A stretch of 64,000 nt of DNA from Cohnella lupini. Lineage in GTDB: Bacteria; Bacillota; Bacilli; Paenibacillales; Paenibacillaceae. The position numbers and the translations under genes were made by a program. Within the stretch, counting starts at the first letter, position 1; each line of letters begins with the position of its first letter. Location: contig NZ_QRDY01000007.1 of assembly GCF_003386205.1 (NCBI RefSeq), forward strand, positions 186,001 to 250,000, written 5' to 3'. Positions 16,233 to 25,371 of this stretch are shown one piece after another. Under the pieces are notes generated by a model. The model was not told the DNA's origin and searched no databases. It worked only from the letters and a program-made list of their open reading frames with translations.

Positions 16233-17846
16233 TTACGAGAACGAATAAGAACCGAATTTCACGACGTTGCGTAAACTCGTCCAGATGTCTACGCTCTCGC
16301 CGCCCATATACCAGTAGCCGTAACCGGCTAAGGAATGAGCTTCGCCTAACATGGCTTTCCGGGACAGCGACCGACCATCCTCCAACCATAGCTTATTAAG
16401 CATAGCTTTATCGCTGTATTGCGCATAATATTGGCCAAGCGTATTATTCCAAGAAGTCGATAACCGTCGGTCGTTCACGGTTTGGTTCTGCTGGACAAGG
16501 CTCCAGTCCGCGGAAGTGGTTTTCCCCTCCGAGCTTATTGTCCAATTACGCGTATATAGCGGAAGCGCAAGAATGACTTTTCGAGCAGGCACTTGCTTGA
16601 GCAGTGTTTCTATGCCATGCCGAAGCCAAGGGAGAGAGGAAACCGACCCTGCTTCGGGAGCCCCGCCCCAGTGTTCGTCGTAGCCCATCAGTATGACGTA
16701 ATCCGCGGTTTTCCCCAATTCGGAGTAGTCGAAAACCTCTGTCCAATCCATACCGAAATCAGGAGAAACGTTAACGGATAATACGGCTGGAATGGTCTTC
16801 ATTTGTTGAGATAACTCCTTAATGAAGGTCGTAAACGAGTTGCGGTCTTGAGGGCCAATGTTCTCGAAATCGATGTTCAGTCCGTCAATGCCATACTTCC
16901 GGACGAGCTCAGTCAGCTTTAGAATAAAGGCTTGGCGTTGATCCGATTGGGATAACATCTGGTGGGAGATCTCTTGATCGGAATGATTACCGACCATCGC
17001 CCACACTTTCTTTCCGTTGTTATGCGCCCATTCGATCAGAGACGTGTCGGTATGATCTTCGACCGTACTTGTCTTCCCGAGGTAAAACCAGCGCGGAGAA
17101 ACGGTGTTTACTTCGGACTGTGCGACCTGCTGCTCGAATTGCCGCGTCGTCTCCCCATATTGCCAACCGAGCTGGATTCGTTGAGGAGGAGTCGCGCGAA
17201 TCTGTTCCGACCAACCTGGTCTTGTCCATGCCCGATACATCATGACGGTTGCTTCTTGTCTAGTAATGGAGTCTTCAGGGCGATAGCTTCCGCTATCACC
17301 TTCTATTATTCCGAGATGACTTAGTTGATAGACGGATGGAAGCGCCCATGAATGTATTTGATCTTGATCGACGTACTGGGAGTCGGCAGGAGGACTTACC
17401 GCAGGCTGCTTCAATGCCCGGGCCATTAGTACGGCTGCTTCCTCGCGCGTTACCGGGCGATTAGGTTCGAACAGAGCGTTCGATGTGCCTTGGGCGATGC
17501 CCAACTGAATCGCCGGTTGTACCCACTCGTAATACCAAGCCGTCTTCGGTACGTCGGAGAAAGAAGGGATCGCGCTAGATACGGGAGTCATCCCGAGCAA
17601 GCGATCCAGCAATGCAACGAGCTCGGCTCGCGTTATGGCTTTAGTGGGCTCGAAGGTACGACCACCGGTTCCGGAAATGAGGTTTATTTTCGATAGATTA
17701 ACGATTGCTTCGGTAGCGAAGTTCTGGGTTATATCGTCGAATGGCAGACCGGCATCGGCTGCCGAAGAGCGATGCAAATGTAAGGTGAATGTAAAACATA
17801 AAATAAGGGCAACCATCGGCATCCCGATGGCATAGAAACGCTTCAT
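16233..17846 (-). CDS. Secreted SLH-domain glycoside hydrolase family 18 protein
   Basis: Exported protein of 537 residues. A signal peptide (MKRFYAIGMPMVALILCFTF) is followed by three SLH modules, about residues 35-210 (for example ITRAELVALLDRLLG and VTREEAAVLMARAL), which anchor proteins to secondary cell-wall polymer, and by a GH18 domain with the active-site strand DGLNIDFENI. The Asn in place of the third Asp of DGXDXDXE is the form seen in spore-cortex glycosylases of the YaaH/YdhD group, so a peptidoglycan or chitin-like glycan is the likely substrate. The start was chosen for its signal peptide; an in-frame ATG at 17927 has no ribosome site. The ribosome site at 17846 is itself weak. 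Confidence 0.86.
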   Translation of the reverse strand: MKRFYAIGMPMVALILCFTFTLHLHRSSAADAGLPFDDITQNFATEAIVNLSKINLISGTGGRTFEPTKAITRAELVALLDRLLGMTPVSSAIPSFSDVPKTAWYYEWVQPAIQLGIAQGTSNALFEPNRPVTREEAAVLMARALKQPAVSPPADSQYVDQDQIHSWALPSVYQLSHLGIIEGDSGSYRPEDSITRQEATVMMYRAWTRPGWSEQIRATPPQRIQLGWQYGETTRQFEQQVAQSEVNTVSPRWFYLGKTSTVEDHTDTSLIEWAHNNGKKVWAMVGNHSDQEISHQMLSQSDQRQAFILKLTELVRKYGIDGLNIDFENIGPQDRNSFTTFIKELSQQMKTIPAVLSVNVSPDFGMDWTEVFDYSELGKTADYVILMGYDEHWGGAPEAGSVSSLPWLRHGIETLLKQVPARKVILALPLYTRNWTISSEGKTTSADWSLVQQNQTVNDRRLSTSWNNTLGQYYAQYSDKAMLNKLWLEDGRSLSRKAMLGEAHSLAGYGYWYMGGESVDIWTSLRNVVKFGSYSFS

Positions 17847-17999
17847 TATATGCAACTCGCTTTCCGATTGTAATAGAGTAGAACTCACTCTATCGTAATC
17901 AATCGGCGCGTAAATACCCATCTTCAATTATTGGTAATAGAGGAGTCTATTTTAACAAAAAACGAAATCAGCGATAATATCCGCCGAATAACCGGATTG

Positions 18000-18024
18000 T
18001 ATATTAATTGTGGGATCGTTCCCA
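18000..18024 (+). promoter_or_regulatory. Candidate promoter and LacI-type operator of the PHP/GDPD/ABC operon
   Basis: A -10-like TATATT (18000-18005) is followed by the inverted repeat TGGGA-TCGT-TCCCA (18011-18024) at the predicted start point. The near-central CG is typical of LacI-family sites, and a LacI gene lies within the operon. No good -35 box was found. Confidence 0.5.
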
Positions 18025-18057
18025 TACAGTCATCATGTCGCAACCAAAGGAGATTAT

Positions 18058-18531
18058 ATGCTTCTAGATATAAGGGGGCAGGTTACCCCGGACGATTCCC
18101 GACAACATGTCGTTTACCGGTTTCAGTTGGATCGACTAACAGCAAAAATATGGATCAGGTTCAATTATAGCCCCAAGGTTCTCGAGGATAACGAGCGCGC
18201 CAAATCATTGATCATCGCCGGAATCGATTTGTATTCCGCTCCGGAACAAAAACAGCTTCTAAAGGACGCATGGGAACGGTACCAGCCCTTAACTAATCTG
18301 ATTACCGTTTCGGTGGACGACCCGGAAGGCAACAGAGGCGCGTGTCATCGGCACGATCCGGAGCAGTTGCTGTTCCTGGCGGAGCGGGATTCCTCTCCCG
18401 GACTGACGAAGGGCAAGTTGGTTGCGGGAGTATGGAGCGTAACGCTCAGTTTACACTCTATCGTATCGGAACAATGCTCTTATCATCTTCAAGTTTGGGC
18501 ATCGGAGGAGGAAACGGAATGTATTGGTTAG
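18058..18531 (+). CDS. Uncharacterised protein, first gene of the PHP/GDPD/ABC operon
   Basis: Protein of 157 residues without signal peptide or membrane segment. AAAGGAG precedes the ATG. It begins MLLDIRGQVTPDDSRQHVVY and appears rich in beta strands. Its end overlaps the start of the PHP hydrolase gene by 13 bases. In some CehA/McbA-type PHP enzymes a comparable N-terminal beta region is fused to the hydrolase, so this may be the split-off partner of the next gene; that is inference from position. I do not recognise a named family. Confidence 0.75.
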   Translation: MLLDIRGQVTPDDSRQHVVYRFQLDRLTAKIWIRFNYSPKVLEDNERAKSLIIAGIDLYSAPEQKQLLKDAWERYQPLTNLITVSVDDPEGNRGACHRHDPEQLLFLAERDSSPGLTKGKLVAGVWSVTLSLHSIVSEQCSYHLQVWASEEETECIG

Positions 18532-19553
18532 CCAGCGAACTCCATACCCACACCGATCACAGCGACGGCAAACAAACCTTAAGCGAGCTTGCAGAAGGCG
18601 CGGCAAAGCTGGGCTTCGAATGCATCGCGCTCACGGATCACAATACGTTATCAGGACTCGATGGTCGCGAGAATGTCGAACGGGAATGGGGGCTAACCAT
18701 TATCCCGGGCATGGAATGGACAACGTTCTACGGTCACATGCTTACGCTCGGCTTACAAGATTTCGTGGATTGGCGTACGGCAGAACTAAGCAATATCCAT
18801 AAGGGAATATCCGAAGTTCACCGGAAGGCGGGGTTAGTTGGATTAGCCCATCCCTATCGAATCGGAAGTCCTATCTGTACCGGCTGTCATTGGGAGTATG
18901 AAATTCGGAATTGGAACGACATCGATTATATCGAAGTATGGTCGGGTACTTTTCCTTCCATTAAGACGGATAATCTTCGCGCTTTCTCCTTATGGACTGA
19001 TCGGTTGAACGAAGGCTATCGCATCGCCGCTACATCCGGTCGGGATTGGCACGCTCAAGTCGCGACGGAGGAACCCGTATCCGTCACTTATCTTGGACTT
19101 CGCGCGGATAAGCCGCAAGAGAGGAATCAAATATCTCAAGACGCAGTCGACGCGTTGAGCCACGGACGCTCCGTCGTGACGATTGGACCGCTGCTGACGA
19201 TGGAAGTAGAATCGGCTAACTCTTGGTTCGGAATCGGAGATAACGTACCGGCTCCAAGCTCCGATCCGGATGAAAGTATCGACGGATATTGGGGACATGT
19301 AAAAACTGTTTTTTCAGTTAGACAAGGTTTGTGGGAGCTCCCGGAACAGAATTTTACGCTAAAGATTGTAGGCAATACGGGGACGGCAGCCGAACGATCC
19401 GTGGGAGCCGCGGACGAGGTATATCGAATGAACATCCCGGAAGGCGGCCTTCTATGGGCAAGGGCTGAATTGTGGGGAACCGTTCACGGAGTAAGAGCGC
19501 TTATCGCATTTACGAATGCCATCTATTTCAATGAGGGGAGAGGTACGGAATGA
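18519..19553 (+). CDS. PHP-domain metallohydrolase, CehA/McbA type
   Basis: Cytoplasmic hydrolase of 344 residues. The PHP signature appears at once: HTHTDHSDGKQTLSEL, then ALTDHNTLSGL, GMEW, LAHPYRIG and later SGRDWHA. These supply the His/Asp ligands of a two- or three-metal site. Relatives hydrolyse carbamates, phosphoesters or nucleotides. GGAGGAG sits seven bases before the ATG inside the end of the upstream gene. The stop overlaps the next start (ATGA). With the GDPD-like gene after it, a phosphoester substrate is plausible. Confidence 0.85.
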   Translation: MYWLASELHTHTDHSDGKQTLSELAEGAAKLGFECIALTDHNTLSGLDGRENVEREWGLTIIPGMEWTTFYGHMLTLGLQDFVDWRTAELSNIHKGISEVHRKAGLVGLAHPYRIGSPICTGCHWEYEIRNWNDIDYIEVWSGTFPSIKTDNLRAFSLWTDRLNEGYRIAATSGRDWHAQVATEEPVSVTYLGLRADKPQERNQISQDAVDALSHGRSVVTIGPLLTMEVESANSWFGIGDNVPAPSSDPDESIDGYWGHVKTVFSVRQGLWELPEQNFTLKIVGNTGTAAERSVGAADEVYRMNIPEGGLLWARAELWGTVHGVRALIAFTNAIYFNEGRGTE

Positions 19554-20281
19554 AGAGCTTCCCGCTGATTACGGCTCATACCGGATGTATGGGCACGCCA
19601 ATGAACTCGTTACTGTCGATCGAAACCGGGATTTCATCCGGGGCTGACATTATTGAAGACGATATTCAAGTCACTCGAGACGGCATCCTCGTGCTATCCC
19701 ATGACGATACGGTTCATTTGGCGAACGGGACAGAGAACCGAATTTCCGGTATGACCTTTAATGAGCTTTCCGATGGGCTTTCTACACCAATCTCAACGTT
19801 GGAGCAGGCTTTGGAGCTGTTACAAAACGCCGGAAAAATGATGAACTTGGATTTGAAGACCGATGGGGCCATCGTGCCACTATCCGACTTAATCGAAAGG
19901 CTCGGCTTGCTCGACCAAGTGTTCCTAACGGGATGTCAATACGCGTCTGCGCTTAAGGTCCAGATGCACAACCCTAGATTAAACAAGCTTCTGAACGTGG
20001 ATGTCCGGATTTTTCAAACCTTAAGCTACGTGGATGCCATCCGCCAAACATGCGAGCACGCGCAAAGCGCCGGATGCATCGGATTGAACGTCCCTTATCA
20101 ACTCGTTCAGCCGCTCTTACTCGAGCTGTCGGCAGATTATAAATTGCCGGTGTATCTCTGGACCGTAAATGAAGAGGGGCTATTCAGACAGTTCGCGGAA
20201 ATGGGCGTTAGATCGATTACGACCAAGGACGTTGCCGCTGCAATAAGGGTGAAGCAGGAGGTAACGGGAATTGGCTTATAA
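19550..20281 (+). CDS. Glycerophosphodiester phosphodiesterase-like protein with altered active-site motif
   Basis: TIM-barrel GDPD family, 243 residues, no signal peptide, so cytoplasmic. Conserved parts: His10, the EDD at 36-38 in IIEDDIQVTRDG, His51 in LSHDD and the lysine of MNLDLK. The usual HRG...PENT block reads HTG...PMNS, so the catalytic arginine next to the first histidine is Thr11 and the PEN glutamate is Met18. The metal and acid/base residues are largely kept, but activity or substrate may differ from GlpQ. It is translationally coupled to the PHP gene (ATGA) and overlaps the LacI start by 11 bases. Confidence 0.8.
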   Translation: MKSFPLITAHTGCMGTPMNSLLSIETGISSGADIIEDDIQVTRDGILVLSHDDTVHLANGTENRISGMTFNELSDGLSTPISTLEQALELLQNAGKMMNLDLKTDGAIVPLSDLIERLGLLDQVFLTGCQYASALKVQMHNPRLNKLLNVDVRIFQTLSYVDAIRQTCEHAQSAGCIGLNVPYQLVQPLLLELSADYKLPVYLWTVNEEGLFRQFAEMGVRSITTKDVAAAIRVKQEVTGIGL

Positions 20282-21272
20282 CATCAAAGAAATCGCTTTG
20301 CGCGTCGGCGTGTCCAAGTCGACGGTTTCTCGAGTCATCTCCGGAAAAGGTTATACCAGTCCGGAAGTGCGCGAGCGAGTGCTCAGCGTCGTCGAAGAAT
20401 TGAAGTACAAGCCGAGCGCCGTGGCGAGGGCAATGGTTTCCCAACGTACGAACAATATTGGCGTCATCATATATCGTGATCAGCAACCGATCGTTTCCCA
20501 TCCGATTTACGGTAAAATCGTCGATTCCATTCTAGTCGCGGCCCAAGCCAGGGGATATTCCGTTTATCTGACCACGGACCAAGGGATGTCGCTAAGTTCC
20601 ACCGACTTTATGATGGAGAAGCGGGTTGAAGGACTGATTTTAATCAGCCGACTACGGCAAAACGTTATCGAATACGTCAAGAAATTCAATATTCCTTACT
20701 TGATGGTAAATGGCTCGACGGAAGATCCGGAGGTTATGCATTTCGTGAGCAGGGATGAAGAAGGCGGCAGCCACGCGGCCGACTACCTCTATCGGCAAGG
20801 TCACCGTAAGCTATTCGTAATCGCAGGGCCGCAGGAGCACAGAAGTCATAACTTGCGACTGAAGGGCTTCCAGGAAAATATGGACCGGATGGACGGAGAT
20901 GTCGAAATGTCCGTATGGTACTCCCCGGAATCTAGCTTCGAGCAAGGGTACCGTCTACTGGAGGAGCAGTGGGATTTTTTCGTCGGACAAGGCTTTACCG
21001 CTCTATTCGCGACCAACGATATGATGGCGCTCGGCGCCATGAAACTTCTGCAGCAACGATCCGTCCCTATTCCCGGCCAGGTCGCGGTGATGGGCTTCGA
21101 CGATATCGAATATGCCGCTATGTATTCGCCGTCGCTAACGACGATCAAAGTGGACAACAGCAAGATCGGGCACGATGCGGTCGTGATGCTGGACCGTTTG
21201 ATCAAGCAGGAGAAGATATCGTCCAAGCTTAACGAATATTCAAGCGAACTTGTCATCCGGGAATCGACATAA
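20271..21272 (+). CDS. LacI-family transcriptional regulator
   Basis: DNA-binding regulator of 333 residues with the N-terminal LacI helix-turn-helix (IKEIALRVGVSKSTVSRVIS) and hinge, and a periplasmic-binding-like ligand domain. The start is TTG, with AGGAGG eight bases before it inside the GDPD gene. It lies inside the operon it probably controls. The TGGGA-N4-TCCCA repeat upstream of the operon is the best candidate site. The effector is unknown but is presumably the transported compound or its product. Confidence 0.87.
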   Translation: MAYNIKEIALRVGVSKSTVSRVISGKGYTSPEVRERVLSVVEELKYKPSAVARAMVSQRTNNIGVIIYRDQQPIVSHPIYGKIVDSILVAAQARGYSVYLTTDQGMSLSSTDFMMEKRVEGLILISRLRQNVIEYVKKFNIPYLMVNGSTEDPEVMHFVSRDEEGGSHAADYLYRQGHRKLFVIAGPQEHRSHNLRLKGFQENMDRMDGDVEMSVWYSPESSFEQGYRLLEEQWDFFVGQGFTALFATNDMMALGAMKLLQQRSVPIPGQVAVMGFDDIEYAAMYSPSLTTIKVDNSKIGHDAVVMLDRLIKQEKISSKLNEYSSELVIREST

Positions 21273-21302
21273 ATCGAGCACGTAAAGGAGATGAATCGTT
21301 GC

Positions 21303-22127
21303 ATGCGTTGGTATTTCCGAGCCATCGGAACTCGCAAAATCATTGAGTTTCTGCTTCTGATCGTGTTTATCGTGTTCTTTGTCAGTCCCTTATTGAACTT
21401 GGCCGTTCTGGCTTTTAGCGGAAAATGGTCCTATCCCGATTTGCTGCCCCAACAGTGGTCGTTGCAGTGGTGGAAATTCGTGCTTCACGAGGATGAGATA
21501 TCCAAATCGATCGGACTGTCATTCTTGATTGCCGCATTGGTTACGGCATTATCCATTGTGTTGTGCATTCCTGCCGCTTACGCTTTCGCGCGCATCCGGT
21601 TTCCGCTCAGCAAAGTATTCCTTTTCTCTTTTCTGCTTACGCATGCTTTTCCGAAAATGGGGCTGTACGTATCGATTGCCGTCCTATTCTATAAATTGGG
21701 TCTCATGAATACGCTGCTCGGCGTCGTGCTGGTGCATATGATCAACGTCCTTATGTTCATGACTTGGATCCCGACGGCCGCCTTCCGGAACGTTCATTCG
21801 GCACAAGAGGAATCCGCCAGGGACGTAGGAGCGTCACCGTTTCGCGTATTCCGCAGCATTACGTTGCCGATGGCATTGCCCGGAATTATAGTCGCATCCA
21901 TCTTTACGTTTCTTAACTCTCTGGATGAAGCTCAAGGTACCTTTCTTGTCGGCATTCCCGATTATAGAACGATGCCGATCGTCATGTATTCCATTATTTC
22001 CGATTTTCCGGGGAGCGCAGGAGCGGTATTCTCCATCATTCTGACGGCGCCAACCATTATCTTACTCCTCGCGGCCCAACGGTTTGTAAGTGCTGACGTT
22101 ATGTCCAGCGGTTTCCAATTGAAATAA
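21303..22127 (+). CDS. ABC transporter permease (PotC/PhnV/AfuB type)
   Basis: Membrane permease of 274 residues with about six helices and an EAA loop (ESARDVGASPFRVFRSITLP). It is of the spermidine/iron/2-aminoethylphosphonate class. The first possible ATG (21291) abuts AAAGGAG, so the ATG at 21303 is preferred. It is one of two permease genes of the importer; the other is at 24422. Confidence 0.85.
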   Translation: MRWYFRAIGTRKIIEFLLLIVFIVFFVSPLLNLAVLAFSGKWSYPDLLPQQWSLQWWKFVLHEDEISKSIGLSFLIAALVTALSIVLCIPAAYAFARIRFPLSKVFLFSFLLTHAFPKMGLYVSIAVLFYKLGLMNTLLGVVLVHMINVLMFMTWIPTAAFRNVHSAQEESARDVGASPFRVFRSITLPMALPGIIVASIFTFLNSLDEAQGTFLVGIPDYRTMPIVMYSIISDFPGSAGAVFSIILTAPTIILLLAAQRFVSADVMSSGFQLK

Positions 22128-22162
22128 CCGGACCCTAGATTCCGGCATGCATGGAGGAAATC

Positions 22163-23200
22163 ATGAGCATTCAACTATCCATACGCGATTTGTCAAAACG
22201 TTACAAGACGGGTGAAGGCGTTAGCGGAATTTCGCTCGATGTGAACAAGGGGGAGCTCATCACCTTGCTCGGTCCTTCAGGATGCGGAAAGACGACCGTA
22301 TTGAGAAGCATTGGAGGTTTTCTGGAGCCCGATTCGGGAGACATCCTGATCGAGGGTCGAAGCGTGGTCAAGCTCCCGCCGGAGAAGAGACCGACTTCTA
22401 TGGTCTTCCAGGGTTATAACCTTTGGCCGCATATGACCATCTACGATAATCTTGCATTCGGGCTCAAGATTCGAAAAATGCCTAAAGCGGAAATACGAAG
22501 CGCGGTCGAGGAAGTTCTCCGTCTTGTTCGGTTGCCGGGTGCGGAGAAGAAATATCCGAGCCAGCTTTCCGGGGGTCAACAGCAGCGTATAGCCGTTGCC
22601 CGTTCGCTTCTTCTTAAACCGGCCGTACTGCTCCTGGACGAGCCTTTCTCGGCGCTTGATGCCAAGCTTAGGCACGAGATGAGAGAGGAATTGCGCGAAA
22701 TTCAGACGGAAACCGGTCTTACGATGGTATTCGTTACCCATGATCAGGAGGAAGCACTTTCGCTATCCGATCGGATCGTAGTCATGAATCACGGACATAT
22801 CGAACAAATTGCCGCGCCTCAGGATATATACGATGCGCCTGAAACGCTTTACGTCGCTGAGTTTATCGGCAAAATGAACTTTTTGAAGGGGGGTGCGCAA
22901 GGAGACAAGCTAGTCGTGGGACGAATGGAATTTCCGAATGCCAAACATCTAACGGGCGAGGTTGTCGTCGCCGTCAGACCGGAGGATATCATCCTGGAGC
23001 CGGGAACAAGTCAGGCTGCGGGTTTACCCGGTACGATCAAACAAATGATGATACTCGGACACTATGCCGAAGTATCAATAGATCTAGGCGATCATGGCAT
23101 TATTCGTGCTTTTCAGCCGAGGGATAAGGTCAAAGAGCTACAGTTGGGCCAGAGCGTCAACGCAACCTTTAATAAAGTTATCGCTTATTCGAATAACTAA
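22163..23200 (+). CDS. ABC transporter ATP-binding protein (PotA/FbpC type)
   Basis: ATPase of 345 residues. Walker A GPSGCGKTT, Q-loop VFQGYNLWPH, signature LSGGQQQRIAVARS, Walker B LLLDEPFSALD and the switch histidine in VTHDQEEAL are all present. The C-terminal 100 residues form a TOBE-type regulatory domain (VVVAVRPEDIIL). GGAGG precedes the ATG. This dedicated ATPase distinguishes the importer from the sugar ABC locus at 47.7-50.8 kb, which has none. Confidence 0.92.
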   Translation: MSIQLSIRDLSKRYKTGEGVSGISLDVNKGELITLLGPSGCGKTTVLRSIGGFLEPDSGDILIEGRSVVKLPPEKRPTSMVFQGYNLWPHMTIYDNLAFGLKIRKMPKAEIRSAVEEVLRLVRLPGAEKKYPSQLSGGQQQRIAVARSLLLKPAVLLLDEPFSALDAKLRHEMREELREIQTETGLTMVFVTHDQEEALSLSDRIVVMNHGHIEQIAAPQDIYDAPETLYVAEFIGKMNFLKGGAQGDKLVVGRMEFPNAKHLTGEVVVAVRPEDIILEPGTSQAAGLPGTIKQMMILGHYAEVSIDLGDHGIIRAFQPRDKVKELQLGQSVNATFNKVIAYSNN

Positions 23201-23222
23201 GAATAATAGGAGGAATTTCAAC

Positions 23223-24425
23223 ATGATTCAATTGAAAAAGGGATTAACGGTACTTTCGGCGCTGGCTCTGACATCTTCGATTCTGGCAGGCTGCGGTACT
23301 AAAGCGGACAATGCCAATTCTAACGCTAATGCTTCTTCCGCCGACGCAAGTGCTCCAGCTTCGGAAAGCAGCACATCCCCCGCTTCGGATAAACCTGTTG
23401 AATTCTCGTTTTATTTTACCGGATCCCAGAACGTGAAAGACATGTGGGACACGCTCGTTCCGAAATTCGAAGAGCAAAACAAGGACGTAAAGGTCAAGCT
23501 CGTGTACATTCCTTCCGGAACCGGCGCGCAGCCGACCTATGACCGCATTCTAGCTGCGAAGCAAGCGGGCAAAGGGTCTGGAGACATTGATCTATATGAA
23601 GATAGTCTATCTAATGTGACCAAAGGCGGCAAAGACGATCTTTGGGATACGCTGAGCCTGGATTCCATCCCTAACATCGGCAAAATCAATCCGAAGACAA
23701 TGGAAAATGTATCCAATCTGGCTGTGCCTTACCGTGCATCCGCCGTTGTTCTGGCTTATAACAGCGATAAGGTTACTACTCCTCCAAGCACGCTTGACGA
23801 GCTATACGAGTGGATTCGCAATAACCCCGAGAAGTTTGCCTACAATGATCCTACCACTGGAGGCGCGGGCAGTTCGTTCGTTACGACTTCCATATACAAA
23901 GACCTGCCGGATGAGGCGATTTACAGCACCGACCCGGCGATTCAGAAGGATTGGGACAACGGGTTCGCTACGTTGAAGGATCTTGGCAAATATGTTTACG
24001 GCAAAGGAATTTATCCGAAGAAAAACCAAGGCACGCTTGATCTGCTTGCTAATGGAGAAGTGGACATGATAACCGCATGGTCCGACATGGTGCTTGAACA
24101 AACAGCCAAAGGCCAATTGCCGGCTACGACCAAAATGAAACAAATCACGCCAGGCTTTAACGGCGGCCCAACCTATCTGATGGTGCCTAAGCTGTCGGAG
24201 AAAAAAGAAGCGGTATATCAATTCCTGGATTATGTGATGTCACCTGAGGCGCAAGGAGTCATCGTCGAGAAAATGCATGGCTTCCCGGGTATTGAATTGT
24301 CGAATATGCCTCAAGAGATCCAAGATTCGTTCAAAGGCGTATCGGAGGGCTTCCGCAGCTTTAACATTGGTGATCTGGACAAGGAAATCACCAAGCGTTG
24401 GCAGAGCGAAGTCGCGGCGCAATGA
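23223..24425 (+). CDS. ABC transporter substrate-binding lipoprotein
   Basis: Exported lipoprotein of 400 residues: signal peptide with lipobox LAGC near residue 21, a Ser/Ala/Asn-rich linker (about 23-55), then a two-lobed binding fold of the iron/polyamine/phosphonate class (FSFYFTGSQNVKDMWDTLVP, later YLMVPKLSEKKEAVYQFLDY). AGGAGGAATTTCAAC precedes the ATG. The frame is open upstream into the ATPase gene, but no start there has a ribosome site. It overlaps the next gene by ATGA. A phosphate- or polyol-bearing ligand is suggested only by operon context. Confidence 0.87.
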   Translation: MIQLKKGLTVLSALALTSSILAGCGTKADNANSNANASSADASAPASESSTSPASDKPVEFSFYFTGSQNVKDMWDTLVPKFEEQNKDVKVKLVYIPSGTGAQPTYDRILAAKQAGKGSGDIDLYEDSLSNVTKGGKDDLWDTLSLDSIPNIGKINPKTMENVSNLAVPYRASAVVLAYNSDKVTTPPSTLDELYEWIRNNPEKFAYNDPTTGGAGSSFVTTSIYKDLPDEAIYSTDPAIQKDWDNGFATLKDLGKYVYGKGIYPKKNQGTLDLLANGEVDMITAWSDMVLEQTAKGQLPATTKMKQITPGFNGGPTYLMVPKLSEKKEAVYQFLDYVMSPEAQGVIVEKMHGFPGIELSNMPQEIQDSFKGVSEGFRSFNIGDLDKEITKRWQSEVAAQ

Positions 24426-25261
24426 GTAAGTCTATGAAAATGGGGATGCTGGGACTGATTCTAGTCATCCCCTCTTTTCTATTGCTATTCGTTATCGTCG
24501 TGATTCCGATCGCGCTCTCGTTCGTGGAAAGCTTGAGGAACGAAGCGGGAGGGTTCGATTTAAGCCGTTATCAATTTCTATTTACCGATAAAGCCATGCG
24601 TTCGAATATCATATTTACGTTAAAGGTAACGGTCGTGTCTTGCCTCATCGTGCTCATCGTAAGTTACTCTCTTGCCGTCTACATGCGCTTCAGCTCGGGA
24701 AGACTGGTCGATTTGATACGCAAAACCTATATGATACCGATCTTCATTCCAGGCGTAATCGCAACATACGGACTGATTAACCTGCTTGGGAACCATGGCT
24801 GGCTATCCCGGTTTTTATTGCTGATCGGCATAACATTGCCTCGGATTATTTTCGACGAAAAAGGGATTATCATCGCCAATTTGTGGTTCAATATCCCGTT
24901 TACGGCAATGCTTCTCAGTTCGGCGCTTGCAGGTATACCGAATTCGGTATTGGAGAGCGCGAAGGATGTTGGAGCAGGTAGGCTGCGCGTCTTCTTCCAG
25001 ATCGTCTTCCCGTTATCTTACAAAACGTTCCTAGTCGCGGCTACGTTCGTATTCATGGGCGTCATAGGCTCGTTTACGGCTCCGTTCCTTGTCGGCCCTA
25101 ACGCGCCGCAGATGCTCGGAGTTTCCATGGAGCAAGTGTTCGGCGTCTTCCAAGAACGAGAGCAGGCTGCAGCGATTGCATTCTTCACCTTCTTGCTCTG
25201 CTCGGTACTCGGTTACTTTTATATCCGCTCTATGGTCAAGGACGAGACAGCCCGCTCATGA
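24422..25261 (+). CDS. ABC transporter permease (PotB/PhnU/AfuB type)
   Basis: Membrane permease of 279 residues with about six helices and EAA loop (ESAKDVGAGRLRVFFQIVFP). Its start overlaps the stop of the binding-protein gene. It is the last gene of the operon; no clear terminator was found in the 110 bases after it. Confidence 0.85.
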   Translation: MSKSMKMGMLGLILVIPSFLLLFVIVVIPIALSFVESLRNEAGGFDLSRYQFLFTDKAMRSNIIFTLKVTVVSCLIVLIVSYSLAVYMRFSSGRLVDLIRKTYMIPIFIPGVIATYGLINLLGNHGWLSRFLLLIGITLPRIIFDEKGIIIANLWFNIPFTAMLLSSALAGIPNSVLESAKDVGAGRLRVFFQIVFPLSYKTFLVAATFVFMGVIGSFTAPFLVGPNAPQMLGVSMEQVFGVFQEREQAAAIAFFTFLLCSVLGYFYIRSMVKDETARS

Positions 25262-25371
25262 GTGCCGGAACGATATTCGATGATTTGATTTTGTTGTTCC
25301 CGTGATCTAAACTTAATAGAAGAGCGACCTCCTGGAACTCTAACCCTAATCCTAACCATGATGGAGGCATA

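Noticed and set aside
25340-25358. CCCTAA/CCTAAC repeats before the oxidoreductase gene
   Set aside because: Only two imperfect units; no reason to see more than chance.
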